Source: Ariolimax columbianus (taxonomy: Eukaryota; Mollusca; Gastropoda; Stylommatophora; Arionidae). From it: DNA of 64,000 nt. The notes beneath the pieces are model-generated. The model was given only the letters and a program-made list of their open reading frames with translations, ran no database searches and was not told the DNA's origin. Where the stretch lies: the NCBI GenBank assembly GCA_036924085.1, contig JAVGWX010000004.1:38290293-38354292 (forward strand), read 5' to 3'. Made by a program: the position numbers and the translations under genes. Within the stretch, counting starts at the first letter, position 1. The number at the start of each line of letters is the position of its first letter. Of the stretch, positions 1 to 11,079 are shown piece after piece.

Positions 1-673
1 TCTATTTTTAACCCACACACCTTGTAATACTATGTTCTAAAATGTGTATTGTTTTTTGGAGGAGGGATTTTACTTTTGTATTCATGTCCCTCTGGAATTT
101 AGAACTACATTAATTATATCTATTATCTATATATACAGTTGATAATTACTCAGTTTTGTGTATATTTATTGTCTTTATAAAAATTGTTAGCTCTTCTCTT
201 TAACTTCAGTATGAGCAGTTGATCACTTTGCAGGAAGCCTGCACATAAACATGTATGTGATATTTCTGTGTTAGTTCCTGTATCACCTTCTTATACATAA
301 AGGTTACTAACCCCAATGCATAATACTCCTTGTTCTATTTTTACCACACACCTATTTGAGGGCAATTTGTAGTTCTTTATTTCCCAGTTAGGAGTCATGT
401 GATACACACAGGGAATGAATGGGGGGGGGGGGGGGGGGGGGGGTCTGAATATGGCGCTTCTCAGAAATATACCTACTATATGACCCTTAATGTAGATGAA
501 AGCAAGCAAACACATAAGACACATAAAGAAAGAAATTACATGGACAAATAAAAAGTGCACTTCAAGCAAATGTTTCTAATATTTTCATTGTATATATATA
601 TATATGTTAGTATATAAATCACTGGACTGAATGGCCACTTTGTGTATATGAGGTATATTTATGCTGTTTGCAG
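1..673. other. Intron sequence upstream of the first visible NUP35 exon
   Basis: No coding exon, RNA gene or recognisable transposon is visible. The stretch is AT-rich, carries a 23-nt G run and a short TA run near 590-604, and ends in the TTTGCAG splice acceptor of the exon at 674. It is read as intron because the next exon starts in the middle of the NUP35 RRM-like domain. Upstream NUP35 exons must lie outside the window. Confidence 0.5.
421..443 (+). repeat. Poly-G homopolymer tract
   Basis: An uninterrupted run of 23 G residues in otherwise AT-rich intron sequence. It may form a G-quadruplex and may be length-unstable or mis-sized by sequencing. Confidence 0.9.
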
Positions 674-3600
674 ATTCCACCAGAGTGCAACTGGATACAC
701 ATTCATTACTTATCCAAGCTGCAAGCAAAGAAAGCTCTCAGTAAAGATGGAAAGATCTTCGGAGGTTGTTTGAAAATTGGTGTTACTCCCTGCATAGAAA
801 AGGTAGTGTTTTTTAACTCCTACTTTCTGCATCCTCGTGTATCTTTGTTTAATAACTATGTGCAATCTAATTGTAAAGTCATGTCAGTTAGTTTTTGTTG
901 TGAAACCATGTTCTTTGAGTCTGTTTTTTTTTTCTGTCTGTCAAATTTTTGTTTTCTTGTTTGCCTTGTTTCTTAAGGCAAGGTGAGTTGTACTGTTTTT
1001 TTTGTACCACACCATCCCCCAGTCTTTGATATTACTTTATTTATCAATCATGTATGCTATGTCTTTCAAAAGCTTTTATTATATTCATATGTATTTGTTA
1101 TATTATTTTTTTGTCATCTGCAACTATTTCTTTGTCCACCATGTCCTTCTTTGTATTCTACCTATGTATCTGTATACTTTTTGTTCTTCACTGTGTGCCT
1201 TTTAAAAATATTGCGTGTGTTTTTCTTATACCTGTCTGATGTATGTCTTTGCCATAAATGTTTCTACATTTTTGTATCCTGGTATGTGTCTGAAGTTTTA
1301 GCACGATTTTTATCATTATTGAATGAACATGTTACCAGGTAATGTCCTTTAGATATTTGAATTATTGTTGTTTAATGTTCATGGGGGGAAGTGAATCACC
1401 TTGTAAGTTGTGTGCTATTTTCTTTCAGGATTCTACCCCATGTATTAGAGTAAGTTCAATGGTATCTTGAAGTCTGATTCTTGCTTGAATGAATGACATT
1501 AAATTGTTTTTGTTTTTTGGAAGTTATATTTCCTTGTTCTATTCTTAATTAATTATTCTGATATTTTCATGCAGTAAAAATAAATCAAAACTGCGGCAGG
1601 TCAAAAGTAGATCAAAACATTTATAGATATGGCTGAGTTACCACACTGGAACAAAAACAAAATGAAACCCAGGAACAAAGACCAAACAAAAACATCAATA
1701 ACAAATTACATCAATAATAATGAGAATGGACTTGACAGCTGATATAATACATTAAGTGATAGCCATTAGTGTCAAGGAGTTGTCAAGACTGTGAGAATGA
1801 CTCTTGGTAATGCCACTTGGGAAGAGTAGGCCAAACAAGAAATGATCAATGTGATTGAACAAAAACACAAATATTATAAAAGTGTGTGGAAATGAACATG
1901 TACTAATGTTCATTTATACAAATATGTATAATACTTGAACAAATTAATGTATGCACTAACACATACCACTTACGTGTGTGTGCATATATATATCATCATC
2001 AGTCTCATAACCTAGAGGGTCGTTGAGGCATCATTATTGCAGTTTGTCAAACCAGTTCCTGCCATACGTCTCGATTTTTCTTTATATATATAAGGAAACA
2101 GAAATGGATGAATAAACATAATAATAAGAAAAAGATATAAAGAAAGGAAGGTGGAAAGAGAGGAATGAACAAGTAAGTCTATATAAAGGCATGGAATGAA
2201 TTCAAATATCGATTTGAGTTTGAAAATCATGTACTCTTCCCTATGGTCTTAATTTCTTTCTTTGTATATTTTGTTATCTTTGTTAGGTTTAACAATAAGT
2301 TTTAACTAATTAGTGATCACATTTGTGTGAATCCAAAGGCAAAAACAATAGTAACTATTGCTGTTTTTCCAGCATGTCACAAAAGGAAACTAAAGAGAGT
2401 TGTGCATAGGGCTACCAACCTCATCATATAAAACAAATTTCTACAGAAATCATTACTGCAAGAGCAGACACAAATGCATTAGTGCATGCTTCCATAAGGG
2501 GTTTACTGATGTGGGGACCTATGCTTTGTTAGGAGTGAAATAGAGACAAGAAATGGTGACGAGTTGAACAGACTTGTCTGGTAACATGTTGTTGATCATT
2601 GTCTTCAATAAACATTTTTTACCTTTGTCTTCTGTCACTATCAAATAACATCTATTTCCCTCTTAAAAAATGTCTCCCATCTATAAGTTTATTCATTTTC
2701 ATTTAATGGAGCTGACAGACACAACATGCTTTACTGTTTGTTTGTCCTTGTCCTCTTCATTTTGTCACTGATTCTTTGTACAAAGCTATTTTCTCTACTG
2801 TTTGAATTGTCTTTATTTGCCTTACATTTTCAGCTTAATACATCAGCTTTGAGATTTAATGGTTCTTTTTTCAAGTGTGTGTGTTATTCAATTTCAATTT
2901 AATTATTTTATTCGTCGCTAAATATTTGTTAGCCTTTTTTATTTGGTATAGTGTTATTTTTAATACTTATTTTTCAATCTGGCAAAGATGGCGCCGTAAC
3001 TGGCTGCAAGTCTACATTTCTCTACTGTTTTGGATCATTATGGATGCCGTCAGACCACGGATTTGCCTGGAATTCACACTAGTCGACGACTTACACTTGT
3101 CTTCACGGATACGTGGAGTTGTTTTCCGTCTGGACTTGTTATTTCGTTCTTTTTTTTGTGATTTCTTCCATCCGTTAATCCTGGTCTGGACGCCGGCTGA
3201 ATGGCGCTACGCTTGAACTAGTTATACCTGTGTCGTATCTCACGGGTTAGTTCTGCCGGTTCACCTTCACGAATATGGCGTGTGGGAATTTTAGATGCTA
3301 CTATGAATAACTGAATACAGCTGAGGAGAGATGCCAGACTCACTCACACGCTGAGTGTTGTCCATACGACCTCTTGTGGTTATCGAAAAGGCACGACAAA
3401 CTGCGTTAGATGCCTTCCCACCTTTCTACCCTGCGGGTTACATGTTTACGGAAAGGCTTCGATGGTAACCCTGAGGCAAAATCTGCATCCTATGCTATCT
3501 CCAGTCGTCTCGATGAATGTTTTGCCACTGGCAAAAGGTAGCTTAGGCTCTGTGAGTGAGGTTGACAAAAGGCGCAGTTTCTTCCTCACTTTAATCCAAA

Positions 3601-3754
3601 TCTCAGCGCAAGTCACCCATTTCAGCGGACACAGCAGGAGATACGACTGTCCACACGGCTGAACAAAGAGAGTGGTCTTCATCACTTGTGATGGACAAAC
3701 TATTAAACTATTTTTCAATTGTTTTCTTTTTTTTTAAGGTTCACTTATTCCATT

Positions 3755-3785
<31 letters not shown>

Positions 3786-6304
3786 ATAGACTATACAATA
3801 AATACTTATGATTTTGGTTTGAGTGGTGAATTTGGTCATTTTATTAGTTTCATTCAACTGAATGTATATGTACTTTATGTCCTTAATAGATCTGCTATTT
3901 AGGAATACCTTGCTCTGTCTTTCGCAGTTAGATGTGTTGTGTGATATATACGCCAAGAGTTAGTATTATATATGATCAATTGCTTGTCTTTTATGTATAT
4001 TTGCCATTGTCAGCATACTGTTTTGTTTAAATGGTTACGTGTTTTTTTAATGTGTCATTTTCCATTCCTTTATTGTAGAGAACATATTTAGTTCATGTTG
4101 TTGTTGTTGCTACAAAGATTAGTATTTATATGCCTTTTGCTCTTTCATCTTCCTTTAATGTCTTGTGAGATAGACATCTAGATTTAAAATTTGAAGGTAT
4201 TTTAATTTTGTAATTTTTTCAGCGTGTTATGGAAGAGAAAGAAAACACGTATGCCAGCCCTGTAATGGACAGTTCAGTCAGGTCACCATCTGACCTTAAT
4301 CAGAGCAACTTAGTGCCAATCCGACCATTAACCGCTGCTTATGTAGCGTCCAGAGGAGAATATGAGGTTTGTATTTGAGACTAGTTTTTATTGTTGTTTA
4401 ACTAGACCTACACTTTGCTCTTTTGAAGCCAATGCCATGTTTCCTTGGTAGAATAGCTCTAGTCTTTCCATATGGCTTTTTTGCACCTTTTAAACTTGAT
4501 AAATTTAAATCATGTCATATCCCACTGCTAAGTTATATATTTACAGTCTGCCTTAATTTGAGAGATTTGTTTCTTAAAGTTCAAAGAAACTTTTTTCTTT
4601 CTTCACAATAACATTCATTAATATTAGATAAATTAAGTTGAAATTATGATACAAGTACGTGAATAAATTATCTCTGTTGAGCCGAAGATGCAGCAGTAAA
4701 TGATCAGGCAGAAGTCAGCGACTTATAGCTGGCTGCTTGCACTAGGGTTAGTGACCCATAACTGACTAAAACTATTCTGTCTCCAAGTGGTAGCCTTGGA
4801 AACATAATGCAGCCTGGTTAAGAGATTATGGATCGAAGATGGGTGGCAAACCTGCACTCTCAAAAGCCATTGCTGAAATTGGATGTGTCTGTCCAAAAAG
4901 CACAGATATTGCAGCCTATCTATAAACTACGACACAACATCACAGACATCATTTATTGTGCATTTCTTGTCATCCAGGTGCTCTCCAAATATGCAGGACT
5001 AAATTAGTTTGCTCTAGTTCTGGACATTCTCTTCCCAAGCCAGCCAGCCCATTGCTGGGTTTTCCTTCTTACCAGGCAAATGTTAAGGTTAAGAACGTTA
5101 CTTAAGTTATACCCCCACCCCACACACACACACCCCCCCCCCCCCCTGCGTGGTTAAGTGGCACGGCTCACCATCCGAAGGTGCTGGGTTCAATCCCCAT
5201 CACAGCACTGGCCGTTACCCCGGGGAAGCAAACCCTTAGAAAATGCAGGAGGAAGCAGACCCTTACATAAAATGCATGCTGAAGTCGGATGCACTGGGCT
5301 GACAGGCGCAAAATAAAAACACAGTGCAACTCACACCGCCTTGGGGATTAGAAAAATAAGACGAACGCAAAAAAAACCACATTTCACGGTGTGACCTTAT
5401 ATGACTGTAAAGCTCTAGAATAACCCAGATCTGTCCAAGGAGAAAAGAACAATTAGGGTGAGGTTAAGCATACTGATCAAGACCCTACCTCATGTCCTTG
5501 TTTGTGCTTCTTGAAACCGGCTGTATCACAGCAGCCTGGCTAATGAGGTGGGTTGACATTGTAGTCACCATAAGGGTGAGCTTTCTGAGGAACCTCATGT
5601 TGCACTACATCCAAGAGGACCGCGGTAAACCAACTTAAGTACACCCCAGAATGTAAAAAGAGTCACTGTAACTTGCTACCAAAGAAATACCAAGGGCTAA
5701 CCTAACTCAGTACAAGTAGCTTTGAACAGCAAGATGGGATCAAGACGCTGAGCAGCGCATGAGCTGCAGTGGTCAGCGACCCATAGCTGACTGCTAGCGT
5801 CAGGGTATGCGAACCAGAGCTGCCAAGACCCTTCTACACCTCCACGCGGTGATCCTGGATAACAGGCTACAGCAGGGCAGACTGGCTAAGAAGAAGGGAT
5901 CGAAGAGGGAATGCTAACCCGGTACTAAAAAAATGCTTGCTGAAGTCGGATGTATTGGACCGAAAGGTGCAAATATCACAGTCATGCTGTAAACTACGAC
6001 ACAACGCATTCCGTTCTCTGGACTACATTCTGCTACTTAAGCCCTTTCAGGGTTTGGTCTGGGAGATTGAGAACAGAAGAAGAAGAAGAGCAAGAACATA
6101 TGGTGTCCTGCTGGCATCAGTTAGAATCCATGCAGACACAACCAACATTTCTTATGAAGTTTTTAATGCTAATAATTGAAAAGAAGTTAATAGTATTTAC
6201 TAAGGATTTGTTTACCTCCTCCGCAGATACTAAAGGACAAGCCAACACCAAAACGTGATGCAGGTCTAGTTTCTAAGCTGAAGGAATACATGTTTGGATA
6301 CTGA
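674..6304 (+). CDS. NUP35: Nucleoporin NUP35 (Nup53), C-terminal part, spliced
   Basis: Scaffold nucleoporin of the nuclear pore; the family has an RRM-like dimerisation domain and a C-terminal membrane-binding amphipathic helix. Exon 674-802 (43 codons, phase 0) encodes the second half of the RRM-like domain, with [20 protein letters not shown] and [11 protein letters not shown] matching the family. Exon 4223-4366 (48 codons, phase 0) encodes the linker containing PIRPLTAAY. Exon 6227-6304 encodes [19 protein letters not shown] then TGA, the conserved C-terminal helix. All junctions have AG acceptors and GT donors (GTAGTG, GTTTGT) and keep frame. A possible 21-nt microexon at 1429-1449 is listed separately. 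The 5' exons are off the left edge. The terminal residue is Tyr where the vertebrate proteins, as recalled, end in Trp. The introns carry SINE-A, SINE-B and other repeats. Confidence 0.93.
1429..1449 (+). CDS. NUP35: Candidate 21-nt NUP35 microexon
   Basis: A TTTTCTTTCAG acceptor, 21 nt encoding DSTPCIR in phase 0, then an AGA/GTAAGT donor. Both splice sites are strong and the exon keeps the frame between 674-802 and 4223-4366. Without it the join reads PCIEK-RVMEE, which already aligns with the known family sequence, so it may be an alternatively used exon or a chance match. Confidence 0.4.
2378..2475 (+). repeat. Dispersed repeat shared with 13790-13900 and 19660-19770
   Basis: The stretch around TGTCACAAAAGGAAACTAAA, followed by TTGTGCATAGGGCTACCAAC, recurs in divergent form at 13790 and 19665. 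All three copies continue into an ATTACTGCA-type stretch. This is probably a fragment of the 5' region of an old LINE, but the clade cannot be assigned. Confidence 0.45.
2983..3715 (+). repeat. Unclassified dispersed element with a YY1-like site at its head and a SINE-C-like tail
   Basis: The segment opens with CAAAGATGGCGCC (2983-2995), which fits a YY1 site, and is more GC-rich than its surroundings. Its last 200 bp, from about 3520, resemble the 3' part of the repeat at 7640-7970: both contain TTGCCACTGG, GAGTGAGGTTGA, a CTCACT-AATCCAAAT block and CACTTGTGATGGA-type ends. The ORF at 2875-3216 shows no recognisable protein domain. It lies in NUP35 intron sequence. Confidence 0.45.
3755..3790. 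repeat. TA-rich microsatellite
   Basis: Alternating TATATA tract with one interruption, in the intron between the NUP35 exons at 1429-1449 and 4223-4366. Confidence 0.8.
4678..4960 (+). mobile_element. SINE-A, old diverged copy
   Basis: The order of blocks matches SINE-A: a GATGCAGCAGTAAATGA head, AGTCAGCGACTTATAGCTGG, CCTCCAAGTGGTAGCC, a GCAGCCTGGTTAAGAGATTA block, ATTGGATGTGTCTGTCC and a tail resembling CTGTAAACTACGACACAAC. It belongs to the same older subfamily as the copies at 19845, 29291 and 33815. Confidence 0.65.
5130..5375 (+). mobile_element. SINE-B, tRNA-derived
   Basis: The head contains TGGTTAAGTGG (Pol III A-box type) and GGTTCAATCCC (B-box type) at tRNA-like spacing, followed by a conserved body (CCCGGGGAAGCAAACCCTTA in related copies, TGCTGAAGTCGGATGCACTG) and an AAATAAGACGAACGCAAAA end. 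A C-run and CA repeat lie directly before it. Other copies are at 13500, 18715 (- strand) and 41615. Confidence 0.75.
5737..6086 (+). mobile_element. SINE-A, near full-length copy
   Basis: The copy starts GGGATCAAGACGCTGAGCAG and runs through CCTCCACGCGGTGATCCTGG, GAAGTCGGATGTATTGG and GTAAACTACGACACAACGCA to an (AAG)n tail. A short AGCAAGA direct repeat flanks both ends. It lies in the last NUP35 intron. Confidence 0.8.
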
Positions 6305-7411
6305 GTCTTACTGTACCTTTCAGCCATTTCATCTTCTGTTCTGTCAGTCTCTTCATATTCTACTGTTACAGTAACATTTATTAATAACATCCAACAAATT
6401 ACATTTTTAAAATAGGTATATAAATCCTCAATGCTGTTGAGAATGCAAAAAGGAGTAGACAAGGACATCTGACAGAGCCGGTCTTAGTAAATATCTTTTG
6501 TCATCTGCTGAAAATAACAGAGCACTTTTGAAGCTGAAGTTCGGCATAAACAAATTCTCAATTTGTCATAAAATGAGATAGCATCACCATATTCATGACT
6601 GCGATTTTATATACAAATAATTGTCATTTTAATAAACTCTGTGGAAATCAAGAATGAAAACTCACATTTTTAGTCCTTATCCACCCTCAATATTTTGCAA
6701 CTCTTGGCACAGCATTAGCACAATTTATGAATTATTTGTCCATTAAGAATCCTGGGGCTACCCAATTTCAAGTTCTTGGATTCATAAATGATCTTCCAAC
6801 AGAAAATAATAATTTGAGACAAGATCACATCTTTTCTTCTTCTTCACAATTCATCAGATTGCATCTTTTAATTTTCAAATTAGCCACAATTCATCAGATA
6901 GTATCTTTTAATTTTCAAATTAGCATTTTATCACCCTTAAAATGGAAGTTTTGCAACTGTAGAGCATATTCTGGACTAAGTCTAAGATGCATGTTAATTG
7001 GTCTGAGTTATAACTGAATGTCACTTAGAACAGTGTCATTGTTTTGAAATATTAACATTTTTATTTCTTAAAATGTTGACTGATTTGGACAATAACTATC
7101 ATCTAAAGCTTTTCAGTTCAGGATATTCTATTCCATTGTTTTATTTTTTTTCTATCATCTTGATCTATCTCCATTTTCCATCTTTATGTGTTTTTGTATG
7201 AGTCTTTCTATCTAATTCATCAACCTAATGAAAATCTGTGGAGACTAAATTTTGTTATTGTTTCTGTTATCGAATGAATGAAGCAGTGAGGTTGGTTATT
7301 CTGATTTTAATGGTGTAAATGTGCCTGTTTATGTGAAAATAAATTAGACATTTGCTTGATACTAATGTCATCATGAACTGAACATGCCTGTCTGCCGTGA
7401 GCACTAATAAA
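6305..7411 (+). other. NUP35: NUP35 3' untranslated region with candidate poly(A) signals
   Basis: No repeat family is recognised between the NUP35 stop and about 7.4 kb. AATAAA occurs at 7338-7343 and 7406-7411, either of which could end the transcript. Two near-identical copies of an ATTCATCAGATNGNATCTTT block (about 6850 and 6890) form a short local duplication. Confidence 0.5.
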
Positions 7412-7639
7412 CATACTATCGATTTTCATGTTGTTGTGTTACTATATACACATATATTTCACTTGATGTTATGGAAATCACTCATACTTTCATTCAGAAC
7501 TATTGACAATGTTTCTCCTGGATGTACTGCAGTGCTAGGTTCCTCAGTAAGCTCACCAGTATGAGGATTGCCTTGCATGATGTAAATCAGTGCTCCTCAT
7601 TGTGTGCAATATGATCTTTCGGGGGCCTTGTTGTGTTCT

Positions 7640-7970
7640 AATAACCATATGTAAGCGACAGGGGAGTCAAAGAGGTAAAGCACTTGCCTCTCAAAGCAAT
7701 GAACGAGAACAGTGGGCGAATGAATTCTTCAAGTTTCAAGCGACCCCTGGTCTGAATGAGGTGGTACCAGAGTGCCTGCATCCTGATTTACCGTTAGTTG
7801 TCTTGACATTTCTTGCCACTGGTCTAAGGTGGCTCAGGGCCAGAGAGTGAGGTTGATGACAAGTGCAGTTTCTACCTCACTAAAATCCAAATACAGCTCA
7901 AGTTACATCATGATGTCAACACCAGTAGACGGTATTGACATCATCGCTTGCGATGGATAACTAACTAACA
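7640..7970 (+). mobile_element. SINE-C-like repeat
   Basis: The head GAGGTAAAGCACTTGCCTCT resembles the 5' half of a tRNA. The body (TCTTGCCACTGGTCTAAGG, GAGTGAGGTTGATGACAAG, CACTAAAATCCAAATACAG) matches the 3' end of the repeat at 2983-3715. No clean B box or flanking duplication is seen. Confidence 0.5.
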
Positions 7971-8010
7971 AATCATGTAAGAGACAGCTGTGAGTTGAAT
8001 TAGGTAGATG

Positions 8011-8117
8011 GTGGCATGAATAAATAAGGTGGAGAAACAGTGGTGGCATGAATAAATAAGGTGGAGAAACAGTGGTGTCATGAATAAATAAGGTGGAGAA
8101 ACAGTGGTGTCATGATT
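8011..8117 (+). repeat. 32-bp minisatellite, about 3.3 copies
   Basis: The unit (GTGGCATGAATAAATAAGGT plus GGAGAAACAGTG) starts at 8011, 8043, 8075 and 8107. The last two units share a GTGTCATGA variant, so the order of duplication can be read. Confidence 0.9.
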
Positions 8118-8870
8118 AAAAATTGCTATATCAGAAGAGTTTTCAATCATACTTTCCATGTTTGTCTTTCAATCTTTCTCTTCTTTTAGACAACTGTTTC
8201 CCCAGCCTTTTTTTTACTAGTGACTTCCTTTTAAAATTGCTGTGTCACCTGCAACCCCTACAACACGACCTGGTTTACATTCTCTCTGTCAGACAGATTA
8301 GATGGTAACTTGCCAGGTTTTCCTTGTCCCCTTTTTATGGATTGAAATGGTAATGGTTAGAATATATTTATATTGTCCAGTATTCTGATGCTGTCATATA
8401 TACCAATATATGTCAGTGTTTAAAAGTCTAGATCTATCTTTAATTTCTTGGTTCAAGTGAATTTCAAAGTACACCAGGTTTCTAAATATTGAAATTTGAA
8501 TGTAGTTTATTGGGAACAAAATGTACAAGGAAAGAACGGATCACCAACTTGTAAGTTGTCAGTAAATTAAATGCAGCAAACAATCTTAACAAAATGTGGG
8601 CGAACAAATATACAACTATCCATTATAATAGTTCTATATAAATATGAAAGAAATACAAGTCACATAAACTGCTTTAAAAAAATTATCAATTGTATAAAAC
8701 TATACATTTTAACTAAATACTAGTCATACAATACTGTATAAATGAATAAATCAGTCATACAAAGGTTAAAGGTGAGGGCTCGACTTCATTGCTGCGGGTT
8801 TCCCCATATAGCTCCGTCTCTCTCCACAGAACATTATCCAGTCTGTCAAGAACAGGAGTGAGAAAGTTTT
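8118..8870. other. AT-rich sequence without recognised features
   Basis: No coding, RNA or clear transposon signal. Loose ACAAA/CATACAA-rich strings at 8500-8770 resemble those at 10950-11055 and 13975-14060, which suggests an unclassified low-complexity family. Confidence 0.4.
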
Positions 8871-10800
8871 AAAACAGTTCTAGAAACGCTAAAAGAGGAA
8901 TGTGTTCCATGTAGGGAGGTAAACCCCATGCGTAAAAAGTGGATTACTAGATTTGTAGTGAAATGTAGAAGAGTAAAAAATAAAGCATGGACAAAATATA
9001 TAGAGGCAGGTAAATCAAAAGAAACATATGTAAAATATTTGAACAAGCAGAACATATTTCAGAAAGCGCATAAAACAGCAAAAATAGACTTTGAAAAAAA
9101 ACTTGCTCAGAGGATCAAGACTGACAGTAAAAGCTTCTTCTCTTATGTTAGAAATAAACAAAGAACGAAAGAAAAAGTAGGCCCTCTCATAGACAGTACA
9201 GGGAAAATAATAAGTGAGAATAGGGAGGCAGCTAATCTGCTCAATCAGTACTTTGTCACAGTCTTCACAAAGGAGGACTGCTCCGAGATCCCAGAGCCTA
9301 TAGATATTTTTCAAAGAGACATGGATACAGCAGGATTAAGATCAATCTGTATTACAGAGGAAATGGTTTTTAAAAAATTGGAGGGGTTGAAAGTGAATAA
9401 ATGTCCAGGTCAAGATGGTATTCATCCAAAATTGCTGTATGAAATTAGAGACCAACTAGCAAAACCATTGAGCCAGTGGACGTTATTTATCTAGACTTTG
9501 CAAAGGCCTTTGATAGAGTACCTCATCAAAGATTATTTCGAAAGTTAAAATCACATGGAATAGGTGGGGAAGTTGCCAAATGGATTGAAAATTGGTTAAC
9601 GGGAAGAAGGCAGAGGGTGGGCATAAATAAGGAGTACTCTGAGTGGAGTGAAGTGAAAAGTGGTGTGCCACAGGGCTCGGTTTTGGGACCAATTTTGTTC
9701 TTGATATATATAAATGATTTGGACATTGATATCTTCTTCTTCTTCTGCGTACACAGTCAGACAGTAACCATTATTTTCTCGAAAAAAGCGGCGGTCATCC
9801 TGAGACTCTCGCCACTACCATAGAGCTTGTCTTGCAGTTCCACTGGCAATGGCCACATCTGCTCTCTCTGATCCTCGTATGTCGGGCAGGGACATTGATA
9901 TGAGGTCCATGATTGCAAAATTTGCTGATGACACAAAACTATGCAGTAGTGTCTCATCTAAAGCGGAAGTGGATATATTGATGTTGGATTAAGATAAAAT
10001 TCGAGAATGGTCTGTTAGCTGGCAAATGGAGTTTAATGTAGATAAATGTACAGTCATCCACATGGGTAGATCCAATATGGAACATAATTACAGAATGGGA
10101 GAAAACAATATTAGAAAGATAGATAAGGAATGGGACCTAGGAGTTATAATAGATCATACAGGAAAGGTGAGTGAGCAAGTTAAGGTAGCAGTGAAAAAGG
10201 CAAATGCAATGTTAGGTATGATAAAAAGAAATATTAAACATAGGAGCAAGGAAGTGATCGTCAAACTGTATAAAGCTTTAGTTAGACCTAGATTGGAGTA
10301 CTGTGTACAGGTGTGGAGTCCTTATCATAGAGGGGACATAAACATGCTAGAAAGAATACAAAAAATAGCGACAAAGATGATAGTGGGATTCCAGAATTAC
10401 AGTTATGAGGAACGACTCAGAAAAACCGGCCTACAGTGTCTCGAAGAGAGAAGAATTCGTGGTGACTTAATACAGGTTTATAAGATGATCAGAGGAATCG
10501 ATAAATTAGACTATAACAAGTTTTTAAAAATACAGCCACCTACAATAACACGAGGGCATAGCTACAAGCTGACTAAAGAGAGGTCCAGGTTAGATATTAG
10601 GAAATATTTTTTTAGTCAGAGAGTGGTGTCTGCTTGGAATGCATTGTCAGGGGAGGTAGTGGAGGCAGGGACAGTTAATGCATTTAAGAATAAACTGGAT
10701 GCGCATAGCTTTTAGAGCAAGGTGATGTAAATGTAACTGGTTGTATACAGACTCTGCAGGGTCTTCTAAACCAGTATAAAGACGTTAAGTTAAGTTAAGC
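8871..10800 (+). pseudogene. CR1/L2-like LINE, 5'-truncated and internally deleted
   Basis: A broken reverse transcriptase of the CR1/L2 group. The RT N-terminal region (KCPGQDGIHPKLLYE near 9407) jumps at about 9470 directly to [17 protein letters not shown], skipping the RT blocks that normally lie between, roughly a hundred codons. Then follow [11 protein letters not shown] (about 9660), FADDTK after 9915, and the C-terminal region (LVRPRLEYC, VVSAWNALSG) at 10026-10715. A stop codon lies near 9991, and a 157-bp LINE-I copy splits the frame after NDLDID at 9733. The end at 10770-10800 is GTTAAGTTAAG repeats. A second copy of the same family is at 46855 and 49090. Confidence 0.85.
9733..9889 (-). 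mobile_element. LINE-I insertion, 157 bp, 5'-truncated
   Basis: The 3' end of LINE-I in antisense, beginning (CTT)n TCTGCGTACACAGTCAGACA and encoding the last residues through EKIMVTV. It is flanked by a perfect 12-bp duplication GGACATTGATAT (9721-9732 and 9890-9901), and removing it rejoins the CR1-like frame. Confidence 0.92.
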
Positions 10801-10935
10801 ATCGTACACAGCACGACTCTGTAGCTCCAGCGATGAACCTAGGGATCTCCTGAAAAATTGCCATCATGAACCTACTGTTGCAACTCGAATTTGAACCTCA
10901 GTTGTCTGAGCACGAGGCAAACGACTTCGCCACAG
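10801..10935 (-). mobile_element. SINE-D, tRNA-derived fragment
   Basis: On the - strand, TGGCGAAGTCG (A-box type) is followed by GGTTCAAATTCG (B-box type) about 30 nt later, as in a tRNA. It immediately follows the CR1-like LINE tail. No second copy is seen in the window. Confidence 0.45.
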
Positions 10936-10949
10936 ATACCCACAATCAT

Positions 10950-11055
10950 ACAAAACTGTAAATGAACAAAATACAAATCATACATAACTAAATGAACAAA
11001 ATACAAATCATACAAAACTATAAATGAACAAAATACCAATCACACAAAACTGAAT
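10950..11055 (+). repeat. Imperfect tandem repeat, about 35-bp unit
   Basis: Three units of TAAATGAACAAAATACAAAT plus CATACAAAAC-type sequence. Confidence 0.75.
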
Positions 11056-11079
11056 TAATGAGCAATATGTATTATACTT

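Noticed and set aside
983..1342. 119-aa + strand ORF and overlapping ORFs in a T-rich stretch
   Set aside because: Low-complexity Phe/Cys/Val-rich translations arise from the T-rich NUP35 intron; splice sites on either side explain the region.
2875..3216. 113-aa ORF with hydrophobic stretches
   Set aside because: No family resemblance, and it spans the start of a dispersed element in an intron.
5160..5215. tRNA gene suggested by A- and B-box-like sequences
   Set aside because: No acceptor stem or full cloverleaf; the sequence continues into the SINE-B body found in several copies.
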